Assembly: GCF_014635865.1 (NCBI RefSeq)
Contig: NZ_BMDQ01000001.1
Location: 434,001-498,000 of the forward strand
Origin: Winogradskyella haliclonae
GTDB lineage: Bacteria; Bacteroidota; Bacteroidia; Flavobacteriales; Flavobacteriaceae
Length of the DNA stretch: 64,000 nt
Direction: 5' to 3'
The position numbers and the translations under genes were made by a program. The notes under the pieces were generated by a model. That model worked only from the letters and a program-made list of their open reading frames with translations, made no database searches and was not told where the DNA came from. Of this stretch, positions 55,588 through 64,000 are shown in pieces. The first letter of the stretch is position 1. Each line of letters opens with the position of its first letter.

Positions 55588-56922
55588 ATGAAGTCCCAAA
55601 AATCTTTATTATGTTTTATAATGATCAGTCTAATTTTAAGTTGTACTGATACAGATGACCTAGGCAATTCTAATTCTAACAATACTCTTAGTTTTGAATT
55701 AACAACTTTAGGTGGTTCAAAAAATGACAGTGCCCAATCTGTTGTAGCTACAAATGATGGGGGTTATGCCATTTTAGGATTTACCCAAAGTAATGATGAC
55801 GACATTACAGATAAACAAGACGAAAGTTTTGATTATTGGCTTTTAAAATTTTCACCTGAAAACACCCTTGAGTGGCAGAAAACATATGGCGGCTCTCAAG
55901 ATGATAGAGGTCAAGAAATTATACAAACTCAAGATGGTGGTTATGCTATAATTGGCACTAGCGAAAGCAATGACTTTGATGTTACAGAAAATAACGGTTC
56001 ACAAGATTTTTGGATAGCTAAATTAGATACTACGGGAAATATATCTTGGCAAAAATCTTTTGGTTTTCAAGGAGACGATATGGGCGTTTCAGTTATTCAA
56101 ACTTCAGATATGGGATATCTTTTAACAGGTGTTCTTGATGTTACCTCATCTAACGGGCAAGGAAACACAAATAGAAGCACAGCACGTCATGCAGGTGGTG
56201 ACTATTGGGCAATAAAACTAGATGCTTCAGGAAATCTACAATGGAGTCGCTACTTCGGAGGAAATTTTACCGACACTCCTGTAGGCGCTGTAGAAGTGAA
56301 TGATGGCGGATTCATAATTGCTGGAGGTTCCGATAGTGAAGACACTGATATTTCTGCAAATAAAGGCACATACGACTTTTGGGTTGTACGTGTAAATGCA
56401 AATGGAGACCTAGTTTGGGAAAAATCCTTTGGCGGTACAGAAACTGATGAAGCTAGAGCCATGATAAAAACTAATGATGGAAATATCGTTATTGCAGGCG
56501 AAACAAGAAGTAATGATTTGGATATAACTAGCAATAATGGAGCTGCTGATTTTTGGCTCATAAAGATTTCAACAGATGGAAACCTCATTTGGCAAAAAAC
56601 ATTAGGCGGAAGTGGTTTTGATGTCGCTCGTGATATAAATACAACTCAAGATAACGGCTTTGTTTTATCTGGAAGTTCAAGAAGTAGCGATGGTGATGTT
56701 TCTGAAAATAAAGGGCAGAATGATGCCTGGGCCGTTAAAGTAGATGCTAATGGAAGTCTGGTTTGGGAAACATCTTTTGGAGGCAGTAATATTGACTTTG
56801 CGTATGGTATTGCAGAGTTAAATGACCAATCTATAGTCGTTGTTGGAGACACCTCAAGTAATGATGGAGATATTGAAGAAAACAAAGGATTTACAGATCT
56901 TTTGCTTCTCAAAATAAATTAG
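55588..56922 (+). CDS. Lipoprotein with propeller-type Gly-Gly repeats
   Basis: A 444-residue lipoprotein (ISLILSCTDTD). About seven repeats of roughly 55 residues each carry W-x-K-(T/S)-(Y/F/L)-G-G, Q-(T/E)-x-DGG(Y/F)-(A/V) and D-(F/Y)-W-(L/A/V) elements (for example LEWQKTYGG, TQDGGYAIIG, DFWIAKLD), which fold as a beta-propeller. No catalytic site is apparent. Start moved to 55588, after the upstream stop, because a frame beginning at 55534 would overlap the previous gene. Second gene of the MbnPH operon. Confidence 0.85.
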   Translation: MKSQKSLLCFIMISLILSCTDTDDLGNSNSNNTLSFELTTLGGSKNDSAQSVVATNDGGYAILGFTQSNDDDITDKQDESFDYWLLKFSPENTLEWQKTYGGSQDDRGQEIIQTQDGGYAIIGTSESNDFDVTENNGSQDFWIAKLDTTGNISWQKSFGFQGDDMGVSVIQTSDMGYLLTGVLDVTSSNGQGNTNRSTARHAGGDYWAIKLDASGNLQWSRYFGGNFTDTPVGAVEVNDGGFIIAGGSDSEDTDISANKGTYDFWVVRVNANGDLVWEKSFGGTETDEARAMIKTNDGNIVIAGETRSNDLDITSNNGAADFWLIKISTDGNLIWQKTLGGSGFDVARDINTTQDNGFVLSGSSRSSDGDVSENKGQNDAWAVKVDANGSLVWETSFGGSNIDFAYGIAELNDQSIVVVGDTSSNDGDIEENKGFTDLLLLKIN

Positions 56923-56934
56923 AAAATACAACTT

Positions 56935-57705
56935 ATGAAAAAGATTTTTGTCCTATTATTTATCAGCTTATACTTTGCATCATGTAGTGATGACGATAAC
57001 AATAGTGGTTTAAGCCCAGCCTCTACAACTTTAAGTTTTTCTCATAACTGGAATGGCACCCCTGTAAGTAATGCAGATTTTAATACCATTCAATTTACTA
57101 ATGAGAATGGCGAAATGCTAAGTATAGAACGCCTACGCTACCTTATATCAGACATCACTTTTACCACAACATCAAATGAGGTTCTAAATTTGAATAATTA
57201 TAACCTAATAGATCTTACCAATGGTACTAATCTTGATTTCAGTTTAGGAACACAAATTCCTCCAGGAAGTTACAGTAATGTGTCTTTTACATTTGGATTT
57301 GATAACGAAGATAATTCTCAAAATTATTTAGACTTAAACTCTGCTTCTTTTAACGTTCCTGATATGCTAGGTGGCGGTTATCATTATATGCAATTTGATG
57401 GAAAGTATATAGACAATACGAATATGGAAGCAAATTTCAATTATCATGCAATTAGAGCCGTCGATAATCCTGGTATGAACCCAACATTTCCTCAAGACAC
57501 CTTTTTTACAGTTAATTTAGGAGCTGTTACCGTAAGTGGTGATACGACACTTAATATTGAAATGAATATTGCAGAATGGTTTACAAACCCTAACACATGG
57601 GATTTAAACCAATTGAATACAGTTCTTATGCCAAATTCTGCAGCTCAAATACAAATGTATCAAAATGGTCAAAGCGTATTTACCCTAGGTTCTGTTTCTC
57701 AATAA
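56935..57705 (+). CDS. MbnP family copper-associated lipoprotein
   Basis: A 256-residue lipoprotein (YFASCSDDD). The whole mature part matches the MbnP family: LSFSHNWNGTPV, ERLRYLISDITF, a GGGYHYMQFDGKY segment, and NIEMNIAEWF. In methanotrophs MbnP is a periplasmic copper-binding protein in which a Trp is oxidised to kynurenine by MbnH; Trp candidates here are in HNWNG and AEWFTNPNTW. The partner gene follows 6 bases downstream. The family name does not imply methanobactin here. Confidence 0.88.
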   Translation: MKKIFVLLFISLYFASCSDDDNNSGLSPASTTLSFSHNWNGTPVSNADFNTIQFTNENGEMLSIERLRYLISDITFTTTSNEVLNLNNYNLIDLTNGTNLDFSLGTQIPPGSYSNVSFTFGFDNEDNSQNYLDLNSASFNVPDMLGGGYHYMQFDGKYIDNTNMEANFNYHAIRAVDNPGMNPTFPQDTFFTVNLGAVTVSGDTTLNIEMNIAEWFTNPNTWDLNQLNTVLMPNSAAQIQMYQNGQSVFTLGSVSQ

Positions 57706-57711
57706 ATTAAT

Positions 57712-58788
57712 TTGAAAAAACTAATCTACATAATATGTTTATGTTTCCTTTTCTCTTCATGTTCCAGTGATAATGAAAATGAAGGCCTCACACCAGTTGA
57801 TGAGACTCCTAATGCCTTAGATTTAGATATTCCAGAAATTTTTTCAAATAATATCATTCCTCCTGTAATCCCAAATGATAATACCCAAACTGTTGAAGGT
57901 ATTGCTTTAGGAAAGCGTTTATTTTTTGATAACATCCTGTCTGGAGATCAAAGCATATCCTGTGCAAGTTGTCATTCGCCCCAAAATGCGTTCACAGATA
58001 ACACCCCAACAAGTGTGGGAATAGATGGTGTTTTTGGAACAAGAAATTCTATGCCTCTTTTTAATCTCGCATGGAATTATAATGAGCGTTTTGCATGGGA
58101 TGGTAAAGAACTAAGTTTAGAAAGGCAAGCTTTAGAACCTGTTGAAAACCCTATTGAAATGCATAGTGATTGGGAGAATGTAGTTAATAGACTTCAAAAT
58201 CATCCCGAATATCCTGAACTTTTTAGACTAGCATTTAATACCTCAACCATAACAAAAGAATTAGCGGCTAAAGCTATAGCACAATTTGAGAGAACCTTAA
58301 TTTCTGCAAATTCAAAATTTGACAGGTACTCATTGGGGCAAGAAACTTTAACATCGCAAGAGCTAAATGGATTAGATGTTTTTCTTCGCGAGGATAAAGG
58401 CGATTGTTTTCATTGTCATGGTAATCCTAATAACCCGCTTTGGACAGATAACGATTTTCATAACAATGGACTAGATACAGCTTTTACTGACTTAGGTCTT
58501 GGTGCAGTAACTGGTGACCCTAATGACAATGGCAAATTTAGATCACCCTCATTACGTAACTTAGCATATACTGCTCCTTTTATGCACGATGGCCGTTTTG
58601 CCACTATAGATGAAGTTATAGATCATTACAGTGAAGGACTACAAAACTCACCTACCATAGATCCATTAATGAAAAACATCGCTCAAGGTGGTGTACAACT
58701 TTCTGCTCAAGACAAAGCCGACTTAAAAGCTTTCTTATTAACCTTATCTGACCCTTCTTTTTTAACCAATCCAGACTTTCAGAATTAA
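57712..58788 (+). CDS. MbnH-type di-haem cytochrome c peroxidase family protein
   Basis: A 358-residue lipoprotein (LFSSCSSD) with two c-type haem sites: CASCH (84-88) and CFHCH (232-236). The bacterial di-haem peroxidase/MauG fold is clear (LGKRLFFDNILSGDQSISC, PFMHDGRFATIDEVIDHY). Start is TTG at 57712. Paired with MbnP, it is predicted to oxidise a Trp of that protein, but MauG-like or peroxidase activity cannot be told apart here. Its iron and haem needs fit the nearby suf operon only loosely. Confidence 0.92.
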   Translation: MKKLIYIICLCFLFSSCSSDNENEGLTPVDETPNALDLDIPEIFSNNIIPPVIPNDNTQTVEGIALGKRLFFDNILSGDQSISCASCHSPQNAFTDNTPTSVGIDGVFGTRNSMPLFNLAWNYNERFAWDGKELSLERQALEPVENPIEMHSDWENVVNRLQNHPEYPELFRLAFNTSTITKELAAKAIAQFERTLISANSKFDRYSLGQETLTSQELNGLDVFLREDKGDCFHCHGNPNNPLWTDNDFHNNGLDTAFTDLGLGAVTGDPNDNGKFRSPSLRNLAYTAPFMHDGRFATIDEVIDHYSEGLQNSPTIDPLMKNIAQGGVQLSAQDKADLKAFLLTLSDPSFLTNPDFQN

Positions 58789-58815
58789 AATTTATAGTAA
58801 AATCTTATAAATTTT
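58787..58815 (+). terminator. AT-only hairpin at the end of the MbnPH operon
   Basis: AAAATTTATA (58787-58796) pairs perfectly with TATAAATTTT (58806-58815). The stem is weak in GC and overlaps the stop codon, so terminator activity is tentative. Confidence 0.4.
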
Positions 58816-58897
58816 ATGCATTTCATCGAAAAAATAAGTATTTCAGCTTGTTTAGGTCAATTATTTGTCTATATTAGTCTCCCCCAAATTACCAAAT

Positions 58898-59116
58898 ATG
58901 AAACCTACTAATACAGATAATATATCTTGTATAATTTTTGGTCATAATTTTTATAAGTCTCAAAATGAGGCTTATAAAAATGACCAATTAAAATGTAAGC
59001 ATTGCAATACAACTGTAATCATGGACAAGCATGGAGACTTTAATCCAAGTGGTGCAGACAAAACATTTGAAAACACACTTCGTAAACTTTTTCTTCTAAA
59101 ACGGAGAATTGCATAA
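58898..59116 (+). CDS. Mini zinc-ribbon-like protein (paralogue 2)
   Basis: A 72-residue protein beginning MKPTNTDNISC. IFGHNFYKSQ and LKCKHCNTTVIM resemble the 52244 paralogue's FGHNY and TCSCC sites, here with Cys-x-x-Cys, and the C-terminus is basic. The ATG at 58898 is chosen because the longer frame (58865) would start inside the shared upstream TTAGTCT element. Unknown function. Confidence 0.7.
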   Translation: MKPTNTDNISCIIFGHNFYKSQNEAYKNDQLKCKHCNTTVIMDKHGDFNPSGADKTFENTLRKLFLLKRRIA

Positions 59117-59216
59117 TTGGTTTTTTATTTTCCTTATAGTTATGGCTGTTTCCCTTTTCGCTTTTTAGTATAGCTAAATACTATTAAATCATATATTAAT
59201 ATAATGTTAGTAAATG

Positions 59217-59246
59217 TTGTAAGAACCTAGCTATATCGTATCTTTG
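59217..59246 (+). promoter_or_regulatory. Promoter of the suf operon
   Basis: TTG (59217-59219), a 19-base spacer and TATCTTTG (59239-59246) match the consensus. The leader is about 25 bases. No iron-responsive (Fur- or IscR-type) operator was recognised. Confidence 0.7.
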
Positions 59247-59277
59247 CACTCTATTTAGAGAAAATCTATATAAGCAT

Positions 59278-59607
59278 ATGATAAAGGTTTCTGAAACAGC
59301 AAAGCAAAAAGTCGTGCAATTGATGCAAGAAGACGGCTTTAGTGCTTCTACAGATTATGTAAGAGTTGGTGTAAAAAGCGGAGGTTGCTCAGGCTTGTCT
59401 TACGATTTAAAGTTTGACAAAAACCAAGAAGAAGGCGATAAAGTTTTTGAGGACAACGGTGTAAAAATTATCGTCAACAAAAAAAGCTTTCTATACCTCA
59501 TAGGCACAACTCTAGAATATTCCGGAGGACTTAACGGAACTGGTTTTGTATTTAATAACCCTAACGCCAATAGAACTTGCGGCTGTGGCGAATCATTTTC
59601 GCTATAA
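59278..59607 (+). CDS. sufA: Iron-sulfur cluster assembly A-type carrier
   Basis: A 109-residue A-type carrier that receives and hands on Fe-S clusters. The three ligand cysteines are Cys37 in GGCSGLSY and Cys101 and Cys103 in CGCGESF at the C-terminus, all intact. First gene of the suf operon. The gap to sufB (49 bases) has a small 6-bp hairpin (59622-59636) without a T-tract. Confidence 0.93.
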   Translation: MIKVSETAKQKVVQLMQEDGFSASTDYVRVGVKSGGCSGLSYDLKFDKNQEEGDKVFEDNGVKIIVNKKSFLYLIGTTLEYSGGLNGTGFVFNNPNANRTCGCGESFSL

Positions 59608-59656
59608 ACTTTTCTAAAAACTTCCTTTTTAAGGAAAGATTTCAAAAAAATATAAG

Positions 59657-61105
59657 ATGTCAAAATATACTGAAGACGATTTAAGAGAAGAATTAAAAAC
59701 CAAAGAGTATGAGTATGGCTTTTATACAGATATTGAATCTGAAACTTTTCCTAATGGTCTTAACGAAGATATAGTAAGAGCAATTTCTAAAAAGAAAGAA
59801 GAGCCAGAATGGATGACCAACTGGCGTCTTGAAGCTTTTAAAGTTTGGAAAGAAATGACTGAGCCAGAATGGGCAAACGTACATTACCAGAAACCAGATT
59901 TTCAAGCTATTTCTTATTATTCTGCACCAAATAGCAAACCAAAATACGATAGTATTGATGAGGTTGACCCAGAGTTATTAGCCACTTTCGAAAAACTAGG
60001 AATTTCTCTTGACGAGCAAAAGAAGCTCGCAGGTGTTGCGATGGATGTGGTTGTAGATTCGGTTTCTGTTGCAACGACTTTTAAAAAGACTTTAGCAGAA
60101 AAAGGGATTATTTTTATGAGTATCTCAGAAGCTATTCAGGAACATCCTGAATTAGTGAAAAAATATATCGGCACTGTCGTTCCTACCAAAGATAATTTTT
60201 ATGCAGCACTAAATTCTGCTGTGTTTAGTGATGGTAGTTTTTGTTACATTCCAAAAGGTGTACGCTGCCCAATGGAACTTTCTACTTACTTCCGTATTAA
60301 TCAAGCTGGAACTGGACAATTTGAAAGAACTTTAGTAGTTGCTGATGAAGGCAGTTATGTAAGTTACCTTGAAGGCTGTACTGCACCAAGTCGTGACGAA
60401 AACCAACTGCATGCTGCAGTTGTTGAGCTTATTGCACTTGACGATGCAGAGATAAAGTACAGTACTGTACAAAATTGGTATCCAGGAAATGCAGAAGGAA
60501 AAGGCGGTGTATATAACTTTGTAACCAAACGTGGGCTTTGCGAAAAGAACGCAAAAATATCTTGGACTCAAGTAGAGACAGGAAGTGCTGTTACATGGAA
60601 ATATCCTTCTTGTGTTTTAAAAGGTGACAATTCTATTGGCGAATTTTACTCTATAGCAGTCACAAATAATTACCAACAAGCAGATACAGGTACTAAGATG
60701 ATACACTTAGGTAAAAACACCAAGTCTACTATTATATCAAAAGGTATATCTGCAGGTAAATCTCAAAACTCTTATCGTGGATTGGTACAAATTAGCTCGC
60801 GTGCAGAAAATGCACGTAACTTCTCGCAATGCGATAGTTTATTAATGGGTAACGAGTGTGGTGCTCATACGTTTCCATACATAGAGGCTAAAAACAAATC
60901 TGCTCAAATAGAACACGAAGCAACTACTAGTAAAATTGGTGAAGACCAAATTTTCTATTGTAATCAACGTGGTATTGATACAGAAAAAGCCATTGCACTA
61001 ATCGTAAACGGATTTAGCAAAGACGTATTAAATAAACTCCCTATGGAATTTGCTGTTGAAGCTCAAAAATTACTTGAGATTTCTTTAGAAGGTTCTGTTG
61101 GATAA
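59657..61105 (+). CDS. sufB: Fe-S cluster assembly scaffold subunit SufB
   Basis: A 482-residue SufB, the scaffold of the SufBC2D complex. Its core is a right-handed beta helix; the C-terminal region with the [19 protein letters not shown] stretch contacts SufC. The conserved Cys in [18 protein letters not shown] is present. The partner genes sufC and sufD follow after two lipoprotein genes. Confidence 0.97.
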   Translation: MSKYTEDDLREELKTKEYEYGFYTDIESETFPNGLNEDIVRAISKKKEEPEWMTNWRLEAFKVWKEMTEPEWANVHYQKPDFQAISYYSAPNSKPKYDSIDEVDPELLATFEKLGISLDEQKKLAGVAMDVVVDSVSVATTFKKTLAEKGIIFMSISEAIQEHPELVKKYIGTVVPTKDNFYAALNSAVFSDGSFCYIPKGVRCPMELSTYFRINQAGTGQFERTLVVADEGSYVSYLEGCTAPSRDENQLHAAVVELIALDDAEIKYSTVQNWYPGNAEGKGGVYNFVTKRGLCEKNAKISWTQVETGSAVTWKYPSCVLKGDNSIGEFYSIAVTNNYQQADTGTKMIHLGKNTKSTIISKGISAGKSQNSYRGLVQISSRAENARNFSQCDSLLMGNECGAHTFPYIEAKNKSAQIEHEATTSKIGEDQIFYCNQRGIDTEKAIALIVNGFSKDVLNKLPMEFAVEAQKLLEISLEGSVG

Positions 61106-61118
61106 AATATATACAACC

Positions 61119-62000
61119 ATGAAAAAATTAATCATTTTATTAGCAATTACTTTAACTTTTTCGTCATGTAAAGACTTTAAAGAAGGTGTAAAGGATGGCT
61201 ATAATGATGCTCAAAAAGAAGCTGAGGCTTCAAAAAAAGAAGGTATAAAGCTATATACTCTTGATGGTGGTACTGTAATAGTAAATATGCTTGAAGTATT
61301 CTCTCAAGACACAACTTATACTGGCCAAACCAAAATTTTTGCAGATGCATTTTATATTATAGAGCATCCTAAAGGACGATTATTATGGGATGGAGGTTTA
61401 GCTGAAGGGCTTGTAGGTCAAGAACCATTTACAACACCAAATGGTGCATTTACTGTATCACGTAAAGATTCTGTAGTGTCTCAATTAGCAGAACTAAAAC
61501 TAACACCAGAAGATTTCGATTATATTTCTGTATCGCATACACATTTTGACCATACCGGTTCTGCTTCAAAATTTGCTAAATCAACTTGGTTGGTTCAAGA
61601 AGCAGAATATGATTTTATAACTAGCGAAGAACAGAAAAAAGGAGATAACTATCCTCCAATCGCTGTATTAACTAAGATTCAAAAACTTAATGGAGACCAT
61701 GATGTTTTTGGAGATGGCACAGTAGTTATTAAGTCAATGCCTGGACATACACCAGGACATCAAGTATTGTTTTTAAAGTTGGAAAATGCTGGTAATATAT
61801 TACTTACCGGTGATTTATATCATTTTCAAGAAAATAGAGATTCTCGTGGTGTTCCTAGTTTTAATTTCGATGTAGAAATGACATTAAAAAGTATGGATGC
61901 TTTTGAGGCTTTTGCCAAGGAAAACAATGCAGATGTTTACATTCAGCATAGCAAAGACGATTTCAATAGATTACCAAAATACCCAAAGTACCTAGACTAA
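61119..62000 (+). CDS. MBL-fold metallo-hydrolase lipoprotein (lactonase-like)
   Basis: A 293-residue lipoprotein (LTFSSCKDF). The metallo-beta-lactamase motif HTHFDH is at 140-145, with further ligands in MPGHTPGHQ and TGDLYHF, a complete di-zinc site. The layout resembles N-acyl homoserine lactonases of the AiiA type, so it may open lactones outside the cytoplasm. The ATG at 61119 is used, not the earlier ATG overlapping sufB. It is inside the suf operon, with no obvious link to iron-sulfur work. Confidence 0.85.
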   Translation: MKKLIILLAITLTFSSCKDFKEGVKDGYNDAQKEAEASKKEGIKLYTLDGGTVIVNMLEVFSQDTTYTGQTKIFADAFYIIEHPKGRLLWDGGLAEGLVGQEPFTTPNGAFTVSRKDSVVSQLAELKLTPEDFDYISVSHTHFDHTGSASKFAKSTWLVQEAEYDFITSEEQKKGDNYPPIAVLTKIQKLNGDHDVFGDGTVVIKSMPGHTPGHQVLFLKLENAGNILLTGDLYHFQENRDSRGVPSFNFDVEMTLKSMDAFEAFAKENNADVYIQHSKDDFNRLPKYPKYLD

Positions 62001-62419
62001 TGATAAAACATATTTTCACAGTTCTTTTATGCGTTACACTATTTGTTTCGTGTAAAAATGATTCGAAAACTGAAACGGTAAATACAGATGCTGAGGTTTC
62101 AAAATCTTATGATCAAAATGATGGTCTTATTACATTGAAAGGCGATTTTATATATGACGAAAATCAGAATGCCGCAGTTATTCAAACACAGAATTCTATC
62201 TACGGTGTTGTTATCGACGATAATATGAAAGCCTTAAACGAAAAGGTTAAAGCGTTCAAAAAAGAACCAACAGATATGGTACCCGTTACAGTTAGGGCCA
62301 AACGCTTTGCAAAACCTGAAGGTGAAGAAGGTTGGCCTTTTAGACTAGAAATAAAAGAAACAATTATAGTCGAAGCACCTAACCCAGAACAAAACGACGT
62401 TATAAAAATAGAAAACTAA
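62000..62419 (+). CDS. Small lipoprotein of unknown function within the suf operon
   Basis: A 139-residue lipoprotein (LFVSCKNDS). The mature part is a compact beta-rich domain ([39 protein letters not shown]). Its ATG overlaps the stop of the MBL gene by one base, so the pair is coupled. Nine bases before sufC. Not recognised. Confidence 0.75.
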   Translation: MIKHIFTVLLCVTLFVSCKNDSKTETVNTDAEVSKSYDQNDGLITLKGDFIYDENQNAAVIQTQNSIYGVVIDDNMKALNEKVKAFKKEPTDMVPVTVRAKRFAKPEGEEGWPFRLEIKETIIVEAPNPEQNDVIKIEN

Positions 62420-62427
62420 GTAAGATT

Positions 62428-63180
62428 ATGTTAAAAATAAATAACCTTCACGCTAGTGTTGAGGACAAACCAATTTTAAGAGGTATTAACCTAGATGTTA
62501 AGCCTGGCGAAGTGCATGCAATCATGGGTCCAAATGGTTCTGGAAAAAGTACCTTGGCTTCAGTCATTGCTGGTAAAGAAGACTATGAAGTAGAAGATGG
62601 CGAAATTATCTTAGATGGTGAAGATTTAGAAGAGTTAAGTGCAGAAGAGCGCGCGCATAAAGGTATATTTTTATCCTTTCAATATCCTGTAGAAATTCCT
62701 GGGGTTAGTGTTACTAACTTTATGAAAACTGCTATAAACGAAACTCGTAAAGCAAAAGGCTTAGAAGATATGCCAGCAAATCAAATGCTAAAGCTTATCC
62801 GTGAAAAAGCTGAACTATTAGAAATAGATCGTAAGTTCTTATCGCGTTCTTTAAACGAAGGTTTTTCTGGTGGTGAAAAAAAGCGAAACGAGATTTTTCA
62901 AATGGCAATGTTAGAGCCAAAATTAGCCATATTAGACGAGACAGATTCTGGTTTAGATATCGATGCATTACGCATTGTTGCTAATGGTGTTAACAAACTA
63001 AAATCTAAAGACAATGCTGTTGTTGTAATTACACACTACCAACGTCTTTTAGATCATATTGTTCCAGATTTTGTACATGTTTTATACAATGGACGCATAG
63101 TAAAATCAGGAACTGCTGAGTTGGCTCATGAGTTAGAGGCTAAAGGTTACGACTGGATTAAAGAAGAAGTAAACGCTTAA
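62428..63180 (+). CDS. sufC: Fe-S cluster assembly ATPase SufC
   Basis: A 250-residue ABC-type ATPase that powers SufBCD. Walker [10 protein letters not shown] (34-42), signature [10 protein letters not shown] and Walker [13 protein letters not shown] are all present, with the SufC-typical EKKR signature variant. Followed 11 bases later by sufD. Confidence 0.97.
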   Translation: MLKINNLHASVEDKPILRGINLDVKPGEVHAIMGPNGSGKSTLASVIAGKEDYEVEDGEIILDGEDLEELSAEERAHKGIFLSFQYPVEIPGVSVTNFMKTAINETRKAKGLEDMPANQMLKLIREKAELLEIDRKFLSRSLNEGFSGGEKKRNEIFQMAMLEPKLAILDETDSGLDIDALRIVANGVNKLKSKDNAVVVITHYQRLLDHIVPDFVHVLYNGRIVKSGTAELAHELEAKGYDWIKEEVNA

Positions 63181-63191
63181 TTAATAAGCAC

Positions 63192-64000
63192 ATGGAATTA
63201 AAAGAAAAACTAGTATCGTCTTTCATGGCTTTTGAAAATACTGTAGATGTAGATTCTTCGGTGCATGATATAAGAATAGATGCTATGAAAGCATTTGAAG
63301 CTCAAGGGTTTCCTCATAAAAAGCTTGAAGCGTGGAAATACACCTCTTTAAAATCTATTTTAAAACATGATTTTAGTGTATTCCCAAAGGAAAATGAAGC
63401 TTTAGATTATAAAGACATCAAGAAGTATTTTATTCATGATATAGATGCTTACAAAATCATATTTGTAGATGGAAAGTACTCTTCTCATTTGTCTGCAACC
63501 ACACATGATGGTATTGATGTTTGCTTAATGTCTTCTGCATTAGCTAAGCCAAAGTATAAAGTGATTATTGACAACTATTTCAATAAAATAGCCACAAAAG
63601 ATGGACTGTCTTCTTTAAATACAGCGTTTTCTGCGGAAGGTGCTTACATCCATATTCCTAAGAATAAAGTGGTTGAAAAACCTATACAAATTATTCATTT
63701 TTCCACCGGGAATGAAGCCGCTTTAATGCTTCAGCCAAGAAATTTGATTGTCGTTGATGAGAATTCTCATGTTCAGATTATTGAAAGACATCAGAGCTTA
63801 ACGGAAAACCCTGTACTTACTAATAGTGTTACTGAAATTTTTGCAAATAAGCGCGCCATTGTAGATTATTACAAAATTCAGAATGACAAGCAATCCGCAT
63901 CTCTTATAGACAATACATTTGTCAATCAAAAACAAGAAAGTATCGCTAAAGTTCATACCTTTTCTTTTGGTGGAAAATTAACACGTAATAACCTTAATTT
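63192..64000 (+). CDS. sufD: Fe-S cluster assembly protein SufD (3' end outside window)
   Basis: The open frame starts MELKEKLVSSFMAFEN and runs off the right edge (269 complete codons visible). The N-terminal PHKKLEAWKYTSLKSIL motif and the following beta-helix (NTAFSAEGAYIHIPKN, VVEKPIQIIHF) are typical of SufD, the SufB partner in the scaffold complex. Confidence 0.93.
   Translation, partial: MELKEKLVSSFMAFENTVDVDSSVHDIRIDAMKAFEAQGFPHKKLEAWKYTSLKSILKHDFSVFPKENEALDYKDIKKYFIHDIDAYKIIFVDGKYSSHLSATTHDGIDVCLMSSALAKPKYKVIIDNYFNKIATKDGLSSLNTAFSAEGAYIHIPKNKVVEKPIQIIHFSTGNEAALMLQPRNLIVVDENSHVQIIERHQSLTENPVLTNSVTEIFANKRAIVDYYKIQNDKQSASLIDNTFVNQKQESIAKVHTFSFGGKLTRNNLN

Noticed and set aside
1..64000. 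tRNA, rRNA or insertion sequences
   Set aside because: None were recognised by eye; a covariance-model scan would be needed to rule out divergent small RNAs.

Overview
The window is a chromosomal segment of a marine-type member of the Flavobacteriaceae (phylum Bacteroidota). The evidence is the low GC content, the many SPI- and SPII-type exported proteins, a TonB-dependent receptor with a carboxypeptidase-regulatory-like N-terminus, promoters of the TTG-N19/20-TAnnTTTG kind, a menaquinone-type three-subunit succinate dehydrogenase, and a ribosomal protein L21 with a C-terminal helix-hairpin-helix extension. The genus cannot be fixed from sequence alone; Winogradskyella, Psychroserpens or Olleya relatives are plausible. 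No rRNA, tRNA, insertion sequence or CRISPR array was found.

Layout. 1-7.4 kb: envelope-defence and cell-wall operon (alpha-2-macroglobulin, small ABM-fold protein, penicillin-binding protein 1C). 7.5-13.5 kb: a secreted nuclease divergent from a TonB-dependent receptor and a DUF5689 lipoprotein, a likely extracellular DNA or nucleotide scavenging locus. 13.5-24.8 kb: a cysteine-rich HMA lipoprotein, an EamA transporter, an M16 peptidase pair (one active, one degenerate), L21-L27, a membrane-anchored MutS-like ATPase, and two exported metallopeptidases. 24.9-29.2 kb: succinate dehydrogenase operon sdhC-sdhA-x-y-sdhB with two uncharacterised genes inside. 29.3-35.8 kb: beta-barrel and BNR-propeller exported proteins, an Xaa-Pro aminopeptidase and a DUF2188 protein. 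36-46.3 kb is the accessory part: two unrecognised envelope genes behind a long inverted repeat, a DUF4268 nuclease-like protein, and a complete type I restriction-modification operon whose third gene encodes a PrrC-type latent anticodon nuclease (order hsdM-hsdS-prrC-hsdR, as in the E. coli prr locus). 46.4-53.7 kb: aspartate kinase with a divergent ACT-like protein, BrnQ, a serine hydrolase, an alpha/beta hydrolase, a mini zinc-ribbon protein and ThiL. 53.8-58.8 kb: a four-gene lipoprotein operon ending in an MbnP/MbnH pair (copper protein plus di-haem oxidase). 59.2-64 kb: the suf iron-sulfur assembly operon (sufA, sufB, two lipoprotein genes, sufC, sufD cut by the window edge).

The most striking content is the restriction locus with an embedded anticodon nuclease. 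Its putative catalytic triad and tRNA-recognition segment keep the same spacing as the E. coli protein, and the specificity subunit carries three perfect 12-bp repeats at the position where type IC enzymes change target spacing. Other notable items are the duplicated Cys clusters in the HMA lipoprotein, the MbnPH operon, the interrupted sdh and suf operons, and a short palindromic repeat inserted in frame in two unrelated genes. All functions are inferred from sequence read by eye; no database search was run.
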